Source: Melioribacteraceae bacterium (GTDB taxonomy: Bacteria > Bacteroidota > Ignavibacteria > Ignavibacteriales > Melioribacteraceae). From it: 64,000 nt of DNA. Each line of letters begins with the position of its first letter. The first letter of the stretch is position 1. Positions 53,485 through 62,382 of this stretch are shown here, piece by piece. The position numbers were made by a program, and so were the translations under genes. The notes beneath the pieces were generated by a model. The model made no database searches and was not told where the DNA came from. It worked only from the letters and a program-made list of their open reading frames with translations. The DNA lies in contig CP129490.1 in NCBI GenBank assembly GCA_030584085.1, positions 2,823,511-2,887,510 of the forward strand, given 5' to 3'.

Positions 53485-54822
53485 TTATGCGGATTTTCGT
53501 TCTCTCTGCATAGCCAAAACTCTTTGCTTACCTAATCTTATCCATTGTACAAGTGGTATGTTAGCCGGACAAGTATAAGTACAAGTTCCACATTCCATAC
53601 AAACTGTTATATCAAGTCCTTCGGCATCTTCTAATCTATCTAGTTGTGAATACCTTGCTAACTTTGAGGGAACTAAACCGAGCGGACAAACATCTATACA
53701 TTTACCGCAGCGTAAACATGGCGTTTCTTCATGTAAATTTTCTTCTTTAGCAGTAAGGACTAATAATCCGGATGTGGCTTTCATGACCGGTGCGGCAAAA
53801 TCAAATTGTGCAACGCCCATCATTGGTCCGCCTACTACAACTTTTATTGCGTCATCTTTAACGCCATCGCAATATTCAATTACGTCTGCTAATGGAGTTC
53901 CAACACGAACAATAACATTTTTAGGTTCTTTAATTCCGTAACCGCTGACTGTCATTGCGGCTGTTATTTGAGGTTCACCTTTTACAACTGCGTCAAAAAT
54001 TGCAACTGCAGTTCCGATATTCTGAATTACTACACCGACATCAAGCGGAAGTTTACCGGGAGGAACTTCTCTATCAAGTACGGCTTTAATCAACATCTTT
54101 TCCGCACCTTGCGGATATTTTGTCTCTAAAATTTCAACAGTGATATTGTCATACTTTGCAGTCACTTCTTTTAATTTTTTTATTGCTTTGGGTTTATTAT
54201 CCTCAATTCCTATCGCACCTTTTTGAACTCCAAGTGATCTCATTATTAATCTTAAACCGTCAACAACTTCCTCGGTTTTTTCCAGCATGTATCTGTAATC
54301 TCTGGTAAGATATGGTTCACATTCGCAACCGTTTAAGATTACGGCATCAATTTTTTTATCGGGTTGAGGAGTTATTTTAACAAATGTAGGGAATGCCGCT
54401 CCGCCTTGACCAACTATACCAGCCCATTTAACTCTTTCTTGAATTTCTTCAGGCGTTACCCAATCAAGATTCAACGAAGGTTGTAATTCCAATTCATTTG
54501 ATTCATCCGCGGAAATTAAGATTGACTCTTTGGGAAATCCCGAAGCACTAATTTCATTAGAAATTTTTGTGACTTTACCTGATACCGGACTATGTATGGG
54601 AACAGATATATATCCATCTTGTTCTGCAATTATTTGTCCCGCTTTGACAACATCACCTTTTTTAACGAGAGCTTTTGCCGGTTTACCTAAATGTTGTGAT
54701 AGAGGAATTATCACCTGCTTTGGATTCGGCATAATTTCAAATTCGCAACTCTCACTTAACTCTTTTAACTCGGCAGGATGAACACCACCGCGGAATGTTT
54801 TAATTGATTTAAATAATTTCAT
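53485..54822 (-). CDS. rnfC: Rnf complex NADH-binding subunit RnfC
   Basis: 445 residues. The N-terminal RnfC barrel contains FRGGVHPAELKELS. GIVGQGGAAFPTFVKITPQP and VILNGCECEPYLTRDYR bind FMN and NAD(H), as in NuoF-like proteins. Two ferredoxin motifs, PCLRCGKCIDVCPLGLVP and CMECGTCTYTCPANIPLV, carry [4Fe-4S] clusters. It exchanges electrons between NAD(H) and ferredoxin through Rnf. It is the first gene of the operon, with a 440-base upstream region for the promoter. Confidence 0.95.
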   Translation of the reverse strand: MKLFKSIKTFRGGVHPAELKELSESCEFEIMPNPKQVIIPLSQHLGKPAKALVKKGDVVKAGQIIAEQDGYISVPIHSPVSGKVTKISNEISASGFPKESILISADESNELELQPSLNLDWVTPEEIQERVKWAGIVGQGGAAFPTFVKITPQPDKKIDAVILNGCECEPYLTRDYRYMLEKTEEVVDGLRLIMRSLGVQKGAIGIEDNKPKAIKKLKEVTAKYDNITVEILETKYPQGAEKMLIKAVLDREVPPGKLPLDVGVVIQNIGTAVAIFDAVVKGEPQITAAMTVSGYGIKEPKNVIVRVGTPLADVIEYCDGVKDDAIKVVVGGPMMGVAQFDFAAPVMKATSGLLVLTAKEENLHEETPCLRCGKCIDVCPLGLVPSKLARYSQLDRLEDAEGLDITVCMECGTCTYTCPANIPLVQWIRLGKQRVLAMQRERKSA

Positions 54823-55263
54823 TCTGTTTTCATTTTATGATTGTCATAATTTGGTTTCACATACTATGCCAGTAAATCATAAAAATTGGAGAATATTTCT
54901 CATAACTTTCGCCTAAAAAAGCTGTTTCTTTAGTAAAAATCTTATTTCAAATAGAGAATTTTTTCATTAATGAAAAATTGGAATCGTCTATTGAGAATAA
55001 AAGGATAGAATGTGGGGTTATCTTTATTTTACTTCTGCACCTGTTTGACAATCACAATTCAGAGAAGATACATAATCAAACAAAATTCATTATAGAATAA
55101 AATCACACACCAAGAGGTAGTTAGTCATTACTTTTTAGTATTTTTCATTTCTAATATGATCAATTTCTGCAACTAGGGCTTAACTATAATTTAATACTCG
55201 ATTAACAGAATAGTAACATAGACTTATTAAATTATCATTATTTGTTAATTACTTTTGGGAACT
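54823..55263. other. Divergent promoter region between rnfC and the sugar locus
   Basis: AT-rich, no gene seen. A near-perfect palindrome TTTTTCATTAATGAAAAA lies around 54959-54976. The stretch ATAGAGAATTTTTTC just before it also occurs at 1240-1254. Confidence 0.4.
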
Positions 55264-56295
55264 ATGTCGAAGAAAAAAATACTTTTTATATGCGGTTCGC
55301 TAAACCAGACCACAATAATGCACCAAATCTCACAAAATTTATCCGATGATTATGATTGTTGGTTCACACATTACTATGCAGATGACTTTGTTAAGATGTA
55401 TGCAAAACTAAGGTTAATAGATTTTACAATTGTAGGAAATGGGAATTTCCGAAAACAAACTTTAGCTTACTTCAATACACATAATTTACAAGTCGATTAC
55501 AGAGGAGAAAAGTTTAATAGCGAGTATGAGCTTGCTTTTACTTGTTCAGATTTGATAGTTCCAAAAAATATTAGGGACAAAAAAATTCTTCTTATTCAAG
55601 AAGGGATGACCGACCCGGAAACATTTGCATATTATTTGGTAAAATATTTACACTTACCTAGATGGTCTGCAAGTACATCAACAACCGGGATGTCTAACCT
55701 GTATACTTATTTTTGTATTGCTTCGGAAGGTTACCGGGAATTATTCATTCGCAAAGGAGCCGATCCCTCTAAACTGATTGTAACCGGTATACCGAACTTT
55801 GATGATGTTCATAAATATTTTGATAATGACTTTCCTCATAAAAACTATTTACTTGTTGCTACTTCAGACATGCGAGAAACTTGGAAATATGAAAACAGAA
55901 AAAAGTTGATTAAGCGTGCGGTTCAAATTGCCGAAGGCAGACAGATAATTTTCAAACTTCACCCAAATGAAAATATTAAACGGGCTACCGAAGAAATTAA
56001 CAAATATGCTCCGGGTTCATTAATATATACTAACGGCAACACAAATTATATGATAGCCAATTGTGACATTTTATTAACGCGGTATTCATCTGTTGTACTT
56101 GTTGCTGCCGTCCTCGGCAAGAAAGTTTACTCGGATTTATCTGAAGATGTATTAAAAAAATTAACACCAATTCAAAATAGCGGGACTTCTGCAGAAAGCA
56201 TAGCAAGACTTGGACGAAGTCTCATTGAACAACCTGCAAAAAATGAAAAAGAAATCCACGAAGAGTTTGAATTAAAACAAGCTCTTTCTCATTAA
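55264..56295 (+). CDS. CDP-glycerol glycerophosphotransferase/GT-B-like protein
   Basis: 343 residues from ATG 55264; a TTG at 55255 extends the frame. The N-terminal half has KKILFICGSLNQTTIMHQIS and the C-terminal half GRQIIFKLHPNENIKRATEE, then YMIANCDILLTRYSSVVL and AAVLGKKVYSDLSED. The KLHPxE and DxLLTRYSS strings are typical of GT-B-fold transferases of the CDP-glycerol and polysaccharide type. It probably transfers a sugar or alditol-phosphate to a surface polymer. It is the first gene of the sugar operon. Confidence 0.7.
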   Translation: MSKKKILFICGSLNQTTIMHQISQNLSDDYDCWFTHYYADDFVKMYAKLRLIDFTIVGNGNFRKQTLAYFNTHNLQVDYRGEKFNSEYELAFTCSDLIVPKNIRDKKILLIQEGMTDPETFAYYLVKYLHLPRWSASTSTTGMSNLYTYFCIASEGYRELFIRKGADPSKLIVTGIPNFDDVHKYFDNDFPHKNYLLVATSDMRETWKYENRKKLIKRAVQIAEGRQIIFKLHPNENIKRATEEINKYAPGSLIYTNGNTNYMIANCDILLTRYSSVVLVAAVLGKKVYSDLSEDVLKKLTPIQNSGTSAESIARLGRSLIEQPAKNEKEIHEEFELKQALSH

Positions 56296-56309
56296 GCTGA
56301 CGATGATTT

Positions 56310-57131
56310 ATGAATGAAATTAAAATTGTAACCGTAGTTCAAGCAAGAACAAGTTCTTCGCGTTTACCGAATAAAGTTCTACTCTCTATAAAAAATAAAC
56401 CTCTACTTTTGAGAATGTTGGAAAGAGTTCAAGCTTCTAAATATGTCAAATCTATTGTAATTGCAACTTCAACTGACAAAGAAGATAATCCGATTGAAAA
56501 ACTTTGCAAAGAAAACAATTTAGAATATTACAGAGGTAGTCTAAATGATTTACTTGATAGACATTATCAAGTTGCGAAACAATATAACGCTGATGCAATT
56601 GTAAAAATTCCTTCCGATTGCCCGTTAATAGATCCGACTGTGATTGATAAAGTCATTAAACATTTTCTTGATAACATTGATAAATATGATTTTGTGAGCA
56701 ATCTTCATCCGGCAACTTACCCTGATGGAAATGATGTAGAAATAATGTCATTCAAAACAATTGAAACAGCTTGGAAGGAAGCTTCAAAAGATTTTGAAAG
56801 AGAACATACAACACCATACATCTGGGAAGATAAAAATAAATTCAGAATCGGTAATGTTGAATGGGAAACCGGATTGGATTATTCAACAACTCATCGCTGG
56901 ACGATTGATTATGAAGAAGATTATTTATTTATAAAAACTGTTTATGATGAATTGTTTGATATTAATCCCAACTTCGGAATAAATGATATTCTAAATCTGC
57001 TGAAAGAAAAACCTTATATTTATAAAATAAATGAAAAGCATCTCGGTAAATATTGGTATGAAAATCATCTTGATGAATTAAATAACATTAGTGAATACAA
57101 GCAGAAGAGAGAATTCAAGAACAATGACTAA
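56310..57131 (+). CDS. SpsF-like cytidylyltransferase family protein
   Basis: 273 residues. The nucleotide-binding N-terminus VTVVQARTSSSRLPNKVL and then VIATSTDKEDNPIEKL are typical of the CMP-sugar synthetase-like (PF02348) family of SpsF. KIPSDCPLIDPTVIDKVI gives the metal-binding Asp, and THRWTIDYEEDYLFIKTVY the C-terminal signature. Such enzymes attach CMP to an acidic sugar. The product sugar is unknown; the locus suggests an ulosonic acid. The transketolase gene overlaps its end by 8 bases. Confidence 0.85.
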   Translation: MNEIKIVTVVQARTSSSRLPNKVLLSIKNKPLLLRMLERVQASKYVKSIVIATSTDKEDNPIEKLCKENNLEYYRGSLNDLLDRHYQVAKQYNADAIVKIPSDCPLIDPTVIDKVIKHFLDNIDKYDFVSNLHPATYPDGNDVEIMSFKTIETAWKEASKDFEREHTTPYIWEDKNKFRIGNVEWETGLDYSTTHRWTIDYEEDYLFIKTVYDELFDINPNFGINDILNLLKEKPYIYKINEKHLGKYWYENHLDELNNISEYKQKREFKNND

Positions 57132-57981
57132 GGATGAAATAAAAAAATTACAAGATCAGGCTTTACGCGTTAGAGAACATATTATCCGAATGTCTGGCAA
57201 CGGAGGATGTTTTATTGGCGCATCACTGAGCTGCGCTGATCTTACTGTTTTTCTCTACAATAAATTTCTTAACACAACAAAAGATAATTTACAAGACCAG
57301 AATCGTGATTATCTTTTTCTATCAAAGGGACATGACGTTCCGGCTCTTTACGGAACTTTTGTTGAATTAGGTTGGATGGAAAAGGATAGATTAAAAAATC
57401 ATCTTAAAACAAATGATAACATTTACTGGCATCCAAATAGGAATATTCCCGGTATTGAATTCCATTCGGGTTCTTTGGGACATTTACTTTCAGTTTCTCT
57501 CGGCGTTGCGGTTGATTGCAAACTAAAGAAACAAAACAACAAAGTTGTTACAATTGTCGGTGACGGTGAACTTAACGAAGGTTCTAATTGGGAAGCTCTT
57601 TTAGTTGCATCTGCACATAAAGTTGATAACTTATGCATCGTAGTTGACAGAAATGCATTTCAAGCTAATATGCAGACAGAAGATTTAATTCCCCTCGAAC
57701 CGCTCGAGAAAAAGTTTGAAGCTTTCGGATGTTCGGTTAAAAGAATTAATGGACACGATTTTGAAGAGATGGAAAAAGCATTCTCTTCTTTCCCCTTTCA
57801 AAAGAATAAAGTCTCTGTAATAATTGCCGATACAATTCGAGGTAAGGGTTTACCAAGCATTGAAAAACGTGCAGATAGATGGTTCGTAAATTTCAAAGAT
57901 GAAGAAGTAGAAGCACTATTAAAAGAATTACACGGTGTTGCGAAAGCTGAACTTACATCAGAAACATTGACGGTGCGATAA
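57124..57981 (+). CDS. Transketolase, N-terminal (TPP-binding) subunit
   Basis: 285 residues from ATG 57124; a GTG at 57091 is inside the previous gene. DYLFLSKGHDVPALYGTFVE, FHSGSLGHLLSVSLGVAVDC and VGDGELNEGSNWEALLVASA (TPP and Mg) match the N-terminal half of transketolase. GKGLPSIEKR follows. Split transketolases need the partner encoded next. They move two-carbon units between ketoses and aldoses. In this setting they probably serve a special sugar rather than central metabolism. Confidence 0.9.
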   Translation: MTKDEIKKLQDQALRVREHIIRMSGNGGCFIGASLSCADLTVFLYNKFLNTTKDNLQDQNRDYLFLSKGHDVPALYGTFVELGWMEKDRLKNHLKTNDNIYWHPNRNIPGIEFHSGSLGHLLSVSLGVAVDCKLKKQNNKVVTIVGDGELNEGSNWEALLVASAHKVDNLCIVVDRNAFQANMQTEDLIPLEPLEKKFEAFGCSVKRINGHDFEEMEKAFSSFPFQKNKVSVIIADTIRGKGLPSIEKRADRWFVNFKDEEVEALLKELHGVAKAELTSETLTVR

Positions 57982-58880
57982 TGAACTACGAAGATTTGCT
58001 ATACGAACTTGCAACTAATGATAAAAGGTACATTATTATCACAGCCGAGAATAGAGCAGCGATAAGAACATTACCTCAAAAGATTTCAGATCAGTTTTTA
58101 GATACCGGGATTACAGAACAAACAATGGTTGGCGTTGCAGCCGGAATGGCGTTGCGCGGTAGAATCCCGATTGTTCACGCACTTGCAACATTTTTAACAA
58201 TGCGCGCATTTGAGTTTATTCGTACCGATGTCGGAATCGGTAATTTACCAGTTAAAATTGTCGGAGCTGTCCCGGGATTTTTATCTGATGCAAACGGACC
58301 AACGCATCAATCTATAGAAGATATTTCTTTGATGCGCGGAATTCCCAATATGAAAATATTCTGTCCCGCAGATGAAGACGAGATGTTAAAAGGATTAACA
58401 AAAGTCTTCGCTGATGAATCACCTTTTTACATTAGATATAACAATCAAAAACCATTGGTTGAACATGATGATTTTGAAATCGGTAAAGCGGAAATTTTTG
58501 GTGACGGGAAAGACATTGCAATTTTAACTTACGGTTTTCTGTTTAATCAAGCATACCAAGCAAAGGAATTACTTGAAGAAAAAGGTTATAACATAAGATT
58601 GATCAATCTTCGAACACCAAAACCCATTGACGAAGATGCAGTATTGAATGCTGCAAACGATTGTAAACTATTAGTCACATTAGAAGATCATTTTATTACC
58701 GGAGGTTTGTTTTCTATCTTGTCTGAATTATTATTAAAAAATAAAAGGACAGCCGATGTTCTGCCAATTGCATTGATGGACAAGTGGTTTAAACCGGCAT
58801 TGCTAAATGATGTTTTAGAGTATGAAGGTTTTACAGCAATACAAGTTGCCGAGAAAATAATTAATAAATTAAAGCCGTAA
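57981..58880 (+). CDS. Transketolase, C-terminal subunit
   Basis: 299 residues. It contains the pyrimidine-binding domain (FLDTGITEQTMVGVAAGMAL, IVHALATFLTMRAFEFIR) with the conserved Glu, and the C-terminal domain with VTLEDHFITGGLFSILSEL. Start and stop share one base with the N-terminal subunit gene (TAATG), a strong sign of a heteromeric enzyme. A 115-base dispersed repeat follows directly. Confidence 0.92.
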   Translation: MNYEDLLYELATNDKRYIIITAENRAAIRTLPQKISDQFLDTGITEQTMVGVAAGMALRGRIPIVHALATFLTMRAFEFIRTDVGIGNLPVKIVGAVPGFLSDANGPTHQSIEDISLMRGIPNMKIFCPADEDEMLKGLTKVFADESPFYIRYNNQKPLVEHDDFEIGKAEIFGDGKDIAILTYGFLFNQAYQAKELLEEKGYNIRLINLRTPKPIDEDAVLNAANDCKLLVTLEDHFITGGLFSILSELLLKNKRTADVLPIALMDKWFKPALLNDVLEYEGFTAIQVAEKIINKLKP

Positions 58881-58892
58881 ACAAATGAGACT

Positions 58893-59007
58893 GTCATTCA
58901 GAACGTAACGAAGTGGAGTGAAGAATCTCAACCCTACTAAATGTAAAATATTATTTTGTTTTAGTTGAGATTCCTCTCTCACCAAAATACGGTTCGATCG
59001 GAATGAC
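58893..59007 (+). repeat. 115-base GTCATTC...GAATGAC element, copy A
   Basis: Ends are GTCATTC and GAATGAC. The inside carries GAAGAATCTCA and, after an AT-rich spacer, TGAGATTCCTCTCTC. Another 115-base copy in the same orientation is at 61684-61798, and a degenerate one at 49551-49652 is reversed. Confidence 0.8.
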
Positions 59008-59060
59008 AATGATATACAGTTTCTTGATTAATAAAATTGCTTGCAAGGGAGTTTAACTTC

Positions 59061-60392
59061 ATGCCCAACAAGATTGACTTAAATAATGACTATCCCGTTA
59101 TTGAAAAATCAGAAGAACTTTATAAAAGATCACTTGGATTGATTCCTTCAAATACTCAGACACTCGCAAAAGGTCCAACACAATATGTAAACGGAATGGC
59201 ACCTAAATATTTAGTTAAAGGTAAGGGCTCTCATGTTTGGGATGTGGACGGAAATGAATACATCGATTATAATATGGGTATCGGTCCCCTTTCGCTCGGT
59301 TATGCATACGATAAAGTTGATGAAGCAGTAAAAAAACAATTGGAAGACGGAATTACATTTTCTCTCGTTCATCCTTTGGAAGTTGAAGTTGCGGAAATTA
59401 TTCGTGATATAATTCCAAATGCGGAAATGGTTCGTTATAGTAAAACCGGTGCGGATGTTACTAGTGCGGCAGTCAGACTTGCGCGAGCTTATACAGGTAA
59501 AAATAAAATTTTATGCTGCGGTTATCATGGCTGGCATGATTGGTATGTTTCCGTTACCGCACGCAACCACGGTATTCCCGAAGCAGTTCAAGCAATTACA
59601 TACACATTCGATTATAATAATATTGATTCACTAAAAGACTCAATTGATGATGATGTTGCTGCGGTAATTTTAGAACCGGTTGTTTTTCAAGAACCAAAAG
59701 ATAACTTCTTACATAAGGTCGCCGATCTATGTAAAGAAAAAAATGTTATACTTATCTTTGATGAAATGTGGACCGGATTTAGAATGGCACTCGGCGGAGC
59801 GCAGGAATATTTTGGAATTACTCCCGATCTTGCAACCTATTCTAAAGCTGTTGCCAACGGTATGCCGATTTCAATCTTGACCGGCAAAAAGAAAATTATG
59901 CAATTGGCAGATGAAGATATTTTCTTTTATACAACATTCGGAGGCGAAGCTTTATCACTCGCTGCAGTTAAAGCAACAATAAAAGAAATGAAAGAGAAAA
60001 ATGTTCCGGCATATCTTGATAAGCAGGGTGCTAAATTAAAAGAGGGTTATAATAAAATTGCAGAAGAACTAGGATTAAATTACACCAAAGCAAGCGGATA
60101 TAATTGGCGTTCAATTGTTACATTTGATGCTAAAGCCGGTGACCCACTGATATTAAAATCTCTCGTTCAGCAGGAAATGATTAAGCGTGGTGTACTTTGG
60201 GGTGGATTTCATAATATGTCATTCTCTCATACTGATGAAGATATTCAATATACGTTGAAAGCTTACGAACAAGTTTTATTAATATTGAAAAAAGCTGTTG
60301 AAGAGAATAACGCAAAGGATTTATTGAGAGGTAAACCAGTACAACCTGTTTTCCGTAAGACAGACAACTTTAACATGAAACCGAGACACTAA
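59061..60392 (+). CDS. Class III aminotransferase, glutamate-1-semialdehyde-aminomutase-like
   Basis: 443 residues from ATG 59061, which has an AAGGGAG ribosome site; an upstream GTG/TTG-type extension to 59037 is less likely. GSHVWDVDGNEYIDYNMGIG is the HemL-like N-terminus. YSKTGADVTSAAVRLARAYT binds cofactor phosphate, LIFDEMWTGFRMALGG has the cofactor Asp, and TYSKAVANGMPISILTG the PLP Lys. True HemL would sit with haem genes; here it probably aminates a ketose or aldose (inference). A GxxExxY gene separates it from the SDR gene. Confidence 0.88.
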   Translation: MPNKIDLNNDYPVIEKSEELYKRSLGLIPSNTQTLAKGPTQYVNGMAPKYLVKGKGSHVWDVDGNEYIDYNMGIGPLSLGYAYDKVDEAVKKQLEDGITFSLVHPLEVEVAEIIRDIIPNAEMVRYSKTGADVTSAAVRLARAYTGKNKILCCGYHGWHDWYVSVTARNHGIPEAVQAITYTFDYNNIDSLKDSIDDDVAAVILEPVVFQEPKDNFLHKVADLCKEKNVILIFDEMWTGFRMALGGAQEYFGITPDLATYSKAVANGMPISILTGKKKIMQLADEDIFFYTTFGGEALSLAAVKATIKEMKEKNVPAYLDKQGAKLKEGYNKIAEELGLNYTKASGYNWRSIVTFDAKAGDPLILKSLVQQEMIKRGVLWGGFHNMSFSHTDEDIQYTLKAYEQVLLILKKAVEENNAKDLLRGKPVQPVFRKTDNFNMKPRH

Positions 60393-60819
60393 TTTCACGA
60401 ATTACACAAATGAGATATTAATTGACTAAAGAATTGTTATATAAAGATGAAGCTTATTCCATTGTTGGTTGCTGTATGGAAGTGCACAAAACATTAGGCA
60501 AGGGGTTTAATGAAATCGTGTATAAAGATGCATTAGAGATTGAGTTTAAATTAAATAACATCCCTTATGAAAGAGAAAAGAAATTTGAATTAACATACAA
60601 AAGTTTTCCTCTTCCACGCCAATACAATGCTGATTTTGTTGTTTATGATAAAATAATTTTGGAAGCAAAAGCAATTGAATCGCTATCTAATTCAAACATA
60701 AAACAAACATTGAATTATCTTGCAGCATCTAAAATGAAATTAGGTTTATTAGTAAATTTCGGAGAAGATTCATTAAAATACAAAAGAGTAATTCTATAAT
60801 TAGCGTAATTGGTGAAATT
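60391..60819. mobile_element. GxxExxY gene bounded by 23-base imperfect inverted repeats
   Basis: AATTTCACGAATTACACAAA at the left end (60391-60413) and the reverse complement of the right end (60797-60819) match at 19 of 23 positions. The left end overlaps the aminotransferase stop; the right end begins at the stop of the GxxExxY gene. This looks like a small cassette inserted into the operon. No transposase is inside. Confidence 0.55.
60422..60799 (+). CDS. GxxExxY family protein
   Basis: 125 residues. EVHKTLGKGFNEIVYKDALE contains the GxxExxY motif that names the family. YNADFVVYDKIILEAKAIES has the D...ExK arrangement of a PD-(D/E)xK nuclease-like fold, and IKQTLNYLAASKMKLGLLVN ends the domain. 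Start is TTG at 60422 (MTKELLYKDEAY). The role is unknown; members are very common in Bacteroidota and often lie as single genes in unrelated operons. The flanking inverted repeats support mobility. Confidence 0.85.
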   Translation: MTKELLYKDEAYSIVGCCMEVHKTLGKGFNEIVYKDALEIEFKLNNIPYEREKKFELTYKSFPLPRQYNADFVVYDKIILEAKAIESLSNSNIKQTLNYLAASKMKLGLLVNFGEDSLKYKRVIL

Positions 60820-60826
60820 CGTGTCT

Positions 60827-61624
60827 ATGTTTTCATTAAAGAATAAGATTGCAATCGTAACCGGTGCACTTGGGTTAATCGGGAAGGAACATTGTATAGC
60901 CTTATCCGAAGCCGGTGCAAATGTAATTGTAGCCGACATTGATGATAAGAAATGTGAAGAATTTGCGAAGACATTGAAATCAGAATCAATCGGAATTGGA
61001 ATAGATGTAACAAACAAAGATTCATTAATTTCTGCACGAGATAAAATTTTAGAAAAGTTCGGTCACATCGATATACTTGTAAACAACGCAGCAATTAATG
61101 ATATGTTTGAAAATCCTAAAGCCGCAAGCGAACAAAGCAAATTTGAGAATTATCCGTTAGAACTCTGGCAGAAATCGGTTGATGTGAATTTAACGGGAGT
61201 GTTTCTCTGTTCACAAGTTTTTGGGACAGAAATGTCAAAGCAAAAATCCGGCAGTATAATAAACGTTGCATCGACTTACGGTATAACCGCCCCCGATCAA
61301 TCATTATATATTAAGAAAGACGGTACACAGGATTTCTTCAAACCTCCGGCTTATTCGGCAACAAAGGGCGGAGTGATAATGTTCACTCGTTACCTTGCCG
61401 CTTATTGGGGAAAGGATAATGTCAGAGTAAATACATTAACTCCCGGCGGAGTTGAAAATAACCAAGATGAATTTTTTATTGAGCAATACTCAAAACGGAC
61501 TATGTTAAACAGTATGGCAAAACCGACCGACTACAAAGGCGCACTTATTTTTCTCGCAAGTGATGCATCAAATTATATGACAGGTGCTAATCTTGTTGTT
61601 GATGGTGGGTGGACGGCGTGGTAA
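60827..61624 (+). CDS. SDR family oxidoreductase
   Basis: 265 residues from ATG 60827. NAD(P)-binding AIVTGALGLIGKEHCIAL, the NNAA strand DILVNNAAINDMF, catalytic Ser in IINVASTYGI and YxxxK in PPAYSATKGGVIMF are all present, and the end has ASNYMTGANLVVDGGWTAW. Classical SDR length. In this operon it probably oxidises or reduces a sugar hydroxyl/keto group, comparable to PtmA-like enzymes of nonulosonate loci (inference). Confidence 0.9.
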   Translation: MFSLKNKIAIVTGALGLIGKEHCIALSEAGANVIVADIDDKKCEEFAKTLKSESIGIGIDVTNKDSLISARDKILEKFGHIDILVNNAAINDMFENPKAASEQSKFENYPLELWQKSVDVNLTGVFLCSQVFGTEMSKQKSGSIINVASTYGITAPDQSLYIKKDGTQDFFKPPAYSATKGGVIMFTRYLAAYWGKDNVRVNTLTPGGVENNQDEFFIEQYSKRTMLNSMAKPTDYKGALIFLASDASNYMTGANLVVDGGWTAW

Positions 61625-61683
61625 GTTCTAACTATATTTTTTATGTAATGAATTACCGTTATCTATATGTTTGTTTAATAATT

Positions 61684-61798
61684 GTCATTCTGAATGGAGC
61701 GAAGCGAAATGAAGAATCTCATTTTATGTAGATTGAGATTTCAAGTAGTAGAGTGGTGAGATTCCTCTCTCGCCAAAACCTTGCTCGTTCGGAATGAC
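61684..61798 (+). repeat. 115-base GTCATTC...GAATGAC element, copy B
   Basis: The same length and orientation as copy A at 58893-59007. It shares GAAGAATCTCA, TGAGATTCCTCTCTC and TCGGAATGAC, with a divergent centre. It lies between the SDR and phosphatase genes. Confidence 0.8.
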
Positions 61799-61863
61799 AT
61801 TTTTTGAGTTTTGCATCACTCATTTAAACGGAATACAAGTTATTTAAAATCTTTAAGGGAAAA

Positions 61864-62382
61864 ATGAAATCAAACACACTAGAAAAAGCACGAAAAATTA
61901 AATTAGTCCTAACCGATTGTGACGGTGTTTTAACCAATACCGGAACTTACTATACCGCGAACGGTGAAGAGATGAAACGATTTTCTATCCGTGACGGAAT
62001 GGGAACCGAACGATTACGAAAGTTCTGTAACATAGAAACGGGAATTGTTACCGGAGAAAATAGCGGAATTGTAACAAGTCGCGCAATTAAGTTAAATATT
62101 ACCGAAGTGCATCTCGGTATTAAAGATAAAGTCTCTTGCGTAAAAGAAATCTGTGAACGACTGAATTTACAATTAGACGAAATTGCATTCATCGGTGATG
62201 ACACAAACGATATTGAAATTATGAAAATTGTCGGTTTAACAGCTTGTCCTTCCGATGCAACGAGTTTCGCAAAAGAACTGGCGGATATAATTGTTGAAAG
62301 TAAAGGCGGGCATGGTGCATTTCGTGATTTTGCGGAAATGATTATCGAGGCAAACTTGAATAAAAATGAGGATCAAAATTAA
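61864..62382 (+). CDS. KdsC-like HAD phosphatase
   Basis: 172 residues, typical for the C0-type HAD family of 3-deoxy-D-manno-octulosonate-8-phosphate phosphatase. KLVLTDCDGVLTNTGTYYTA has nucleophile Asp and acid Asp, FSIRDGMGTERLR follows, TGIVTGENSGIVTSRA carries motif II, and FIGDDTNDIEIMKIVGL motif IV. The substrate in this locus is probably a phosphorylated ulosonic acid. It shares its stop with the ATG of the next gene (TAATGG). Confidence 0.88.
   Translation: MKSNTLEKARKIKLVLTDCDGVLTNTGTYYTANGEEMKRFSIRDGMGTERLRKFCNIETGIVTGENSGIVTSRAIKLNITEVHLGIKDKVSCVKEICERLNLQLDEIAFIGDDTNDIEIMKIVGLTACPSDATSFAKELADIIVESKGGHGAFRDFAEMIIEANLNKNEDQN

Noticed and set aside
54948-54979. Shared ATAGAGAATTTTTTC with 1240-1254 as a dispersed repeat
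   Set aside because: Only 15 AT-rich bases match and the surroundings differ, so chance is possible.
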